Shown piece by piece: positions 42,784-44,003 of a DNA stretch of 44,003 nucleotides. The notes below the pieces were generated by a model. That model had not been told where the DNA came from. It worked only from the letters and a program-made list of their open reading frames with translations, and made no database searches. This DNA comes from Alienimonas chondri (GTDB lineage: Bacteria; Planctomycetota; Planctomycetia; Planctomycetales; Planctomycetaceae): positions 1-44,003 of the forward strand of contig NZ_WTPX01000024.1 in NCBI RefSeq assembly GCF_013036045.1. The letters run 5' to 3'. Position 1 is the first letter of the stretch. Each line of letters opens with the position of its first letter. The position numbers and the translations under genes were made by a program.

Positions 42784-44003
42784 ATGCGTAGATTCGCCCA
42801 CGCCACGCTTTTTTTTTCAGCCCTCTTGGCGATCGGCGCCGTCGGGTGCGGAGGGAACGAACCGCAACCGAAGCCGGCGCCCGCCGCGGCCCCGGCGCCG
42901 ATCACGACGACCGAGCCGAAAACCGGCGCCCCCGATCCCGGGAGTGCGACGGGTGGAAACGATGTTCCCCCGCCGCCGATCGAACGCGCGTCGTCCGAGG
43001 AGGCCGGCTACGCCGAGCACATTCGGACGGAGCTGCTCGCCGGAGATGCGACCGTCGTGCGGGAATCGCTGCCGCCCGGGGCAATCGCGGCGGTCGGGGC
43101 GCTCCGCCGAGCCTTGGTGAAAGCCGACCCGGAACAACGGGCCGCGGCGGTGAAGGCGGTGGGCACGCTCGGCAGAGTGATCGACGGTCAACGGGCCTTT
43201 CTCCTCGAAACGGAGGCGGTCAAACAGGGGGACACGCCGGGCGTGGATTTACCGGGATGGGTGGCTCCGCTGCTGAGAGCGGTCGCCGCCGGACCGGCCT
43301 CGTCAGAAGACCCGGCGGCTCTGACTGACGCCGCCTTGATCGACGGCACCGTCGCCGTGCTCCTCGAAGATCCCGTGTTTCGCCGCGGTTTGGAGCAGTG
43401 GACGGTGCAGACCGACGTGCCTCGCTCCCCAGTGGCCGCGATCGAATCGGAGACAGAATCGGAGGTCGAGGAGGGCGAGGAGGAAACAGTGGGCCTGGTC
43501 ACGCTTGTGAACGGAGCGGGGGAGGAGGCGTCGATTCCGCTCGTGGCGTCCGGGGGAGCGTGGGTGCCGGCGGTGGTCGAGGCGACGGCGCCGGTCTGGG
43601 CCGCGAAGTCGGACTCCGCCGGCGGAACAGGGGCGGCAGCGGTTCTCGCGGCGGCCGGCGTTCACCTCGAAGCCGCCGCCGCGGCGGAAACGCAGGAGGC
43701 ATTCGACGCCGCGTTGCGTTCCGCCACGGACGCCGCCCTCGCGGCCGCCGCCGATCCGCCCCGCCCCGTCCCGGATAGGGAGCGGGTGACGGTCGAATTC
43801 ACGAAGCCGCTGACCGCTCGACAGGTGGCGGACCTGGTGTTGCTGCTCGAAGCGGCGACCGACGACCCCGCCCGTGCCGTCAGCCGCGCGACCCCGCGGT
43901 CCGGCGGTCCGGGGTGGCGGGTGATCGTCGGTCCGGTGAACGACGTCGCCGCGTGGCTGGCCAAGGCGCCGGCGCTCGCCGGGGCCGCGGTGGAGGGTCG
44001 CAC
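42784..44003 (+). CDS. Putative lipoprotein, partial at right edge
   Basis: Open frame from the ATG at 42784 to the window end (406 codons seen, no stop). The N-terminus MRRFAHATLFFSALLAIGAV with G21-C22 is a lipoprotein signal. A Pro/Ala/Thr-rich linker follows to about residue 65. The body is Ala- and Val-rich, with an acidic patch around residues 220-235 (ESETESEVEEGEEE) and a segment VEFTKPLTARQVADLVLLLE near 345-365. No known domain is recognised. A run of nine T (42809-42817) falls inside the signal-peptide codons. It is divergent from the other lipoprotein gene, so they may share control. The C-terminus is outside the window. Confidence 0.75.
   Translation, partial: MRRFAHATLFFSALLAIGAVGCGGNEPQPKPAPAAAPAPITTTEPKTGAPDPGSATGGNDVPPPPIERASSEEAGYAEHIRTELLAGDATVVRESLPPGAIAAVGALRRALVKADPEQRAAAVKAVGTLGRVIDGQRAFLLETEAVKQGDTPGVDLPGWVAPLLRAVAAGPASSEDPAALTDAALIDGTVAVLLEDPVFRRGLEQWTVQTDVPRSPVAAIESETESEVEEGEEETVGLVTLVNGAGEEASIPLVASGGAWVPAVVEATAPVWAAKSDSAGGTGAAAVLAAAGVHLEAAAAAETQEAFDAALRSATDAALAAAADPPRPVPDRERVTVEFTKPLTARQVADLVLLLEAATDDPARAVSRATPRSGGPGWRVIVGPVNDVAAWLAKAPALAGAAVEGR

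Noticed and set aside
42707-43328. Several plus-strand frames overlapping the last lipoprotein
   Set aside because: They are Arg/Pro-rich alternative-frame readings. Only the frame from the ATG at 42784 has a lipoprotein signal and stays open to the window end.

Overview
The window is one stretch of a GC-rich chromosome that I assign to a planctomycete. The markers are a PVC-type heme-binding dehydrogenase/HEAT protein, a paired DUF1592-type cytochrome and DUF1552 protein, frequent lipoproteins and GTG/TTG starts, and few recognisable Shine-Dalgarno sites. An Alienimonas-like member of the Planctomycetaceae would fit, but the genus is a guess. I see no phage, insertion sequence, CRISPR array or rRNA. 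Genes are densely packed on both strands and most intergenic gaps are under 200 bp.

Layout. 1-5 kb: a secreted PVC heme protein and a polysaccharide-type flippase on the minus strand. 5.3-13.3 kb: a LysR regulator, gltB, gltD and a MarC-like membrane protein on the plus strand, forming the glutamate synthase locus. 13.4-19.9 kb: DUF1552 and zinc-ribbon/DUF1592 proteins in one operon with a good promoter, then an M3 oligopeptidase, all on the minus strand. 20-25.1 kb: a lipase-like hydrolase (plus), then on the minus strand alanine dehydrogenase, a histidine kinase, a PhoB-type response regulator and an acyl-lipid desaturase. Between the regulator and the desaturase lie four exact-period 11-bp CCGTCA repeats. 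25.2-30.9 kb: nadC and a GT39-like membrane glycosyltransferase (plus) converge on a GT2 polyprenyl-phosphate glycosyltransferase, a flippase-like membrane protein and an ACT-domain protein (minus). 30.9-33.6 kb: an AhpD-like protein, an AhpC-type peroxiredoxin and a secreted beta-propeller-like protein (minus).

33.7-40.9 kb (plus) is the most interesting region. It runs asnS, hen1, pnkp, two pol-beta-type nucleotidyltransferases, initiator tRNA-Met and an intrinsic terminator. Hen1 and Pnkp are the known bacterial RNA repair pair: kinase, phosphatase and ligase activities plus 2'-O-methylation at the repair junction. The two nucleotidyltransferases are tied to them by an 11-nt gap and a 4-bp overlap, resemble the RlaP type, and have no role I can assign with certainty. 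41-44 kb holds two divergent lipoproteins of unknown function; the second runs off the window.

Regulatory texture. At least five of the palindromes just 3' of genes share one design, an ACGC...GCGT outer stem. They appear to be this genome's terminator style. Two of them sit inside what would otherwise be operons (gltB|gltD and ahpC|AhpD-like). A nested, REP-like inverted repeat lies after the tRNA terminator.
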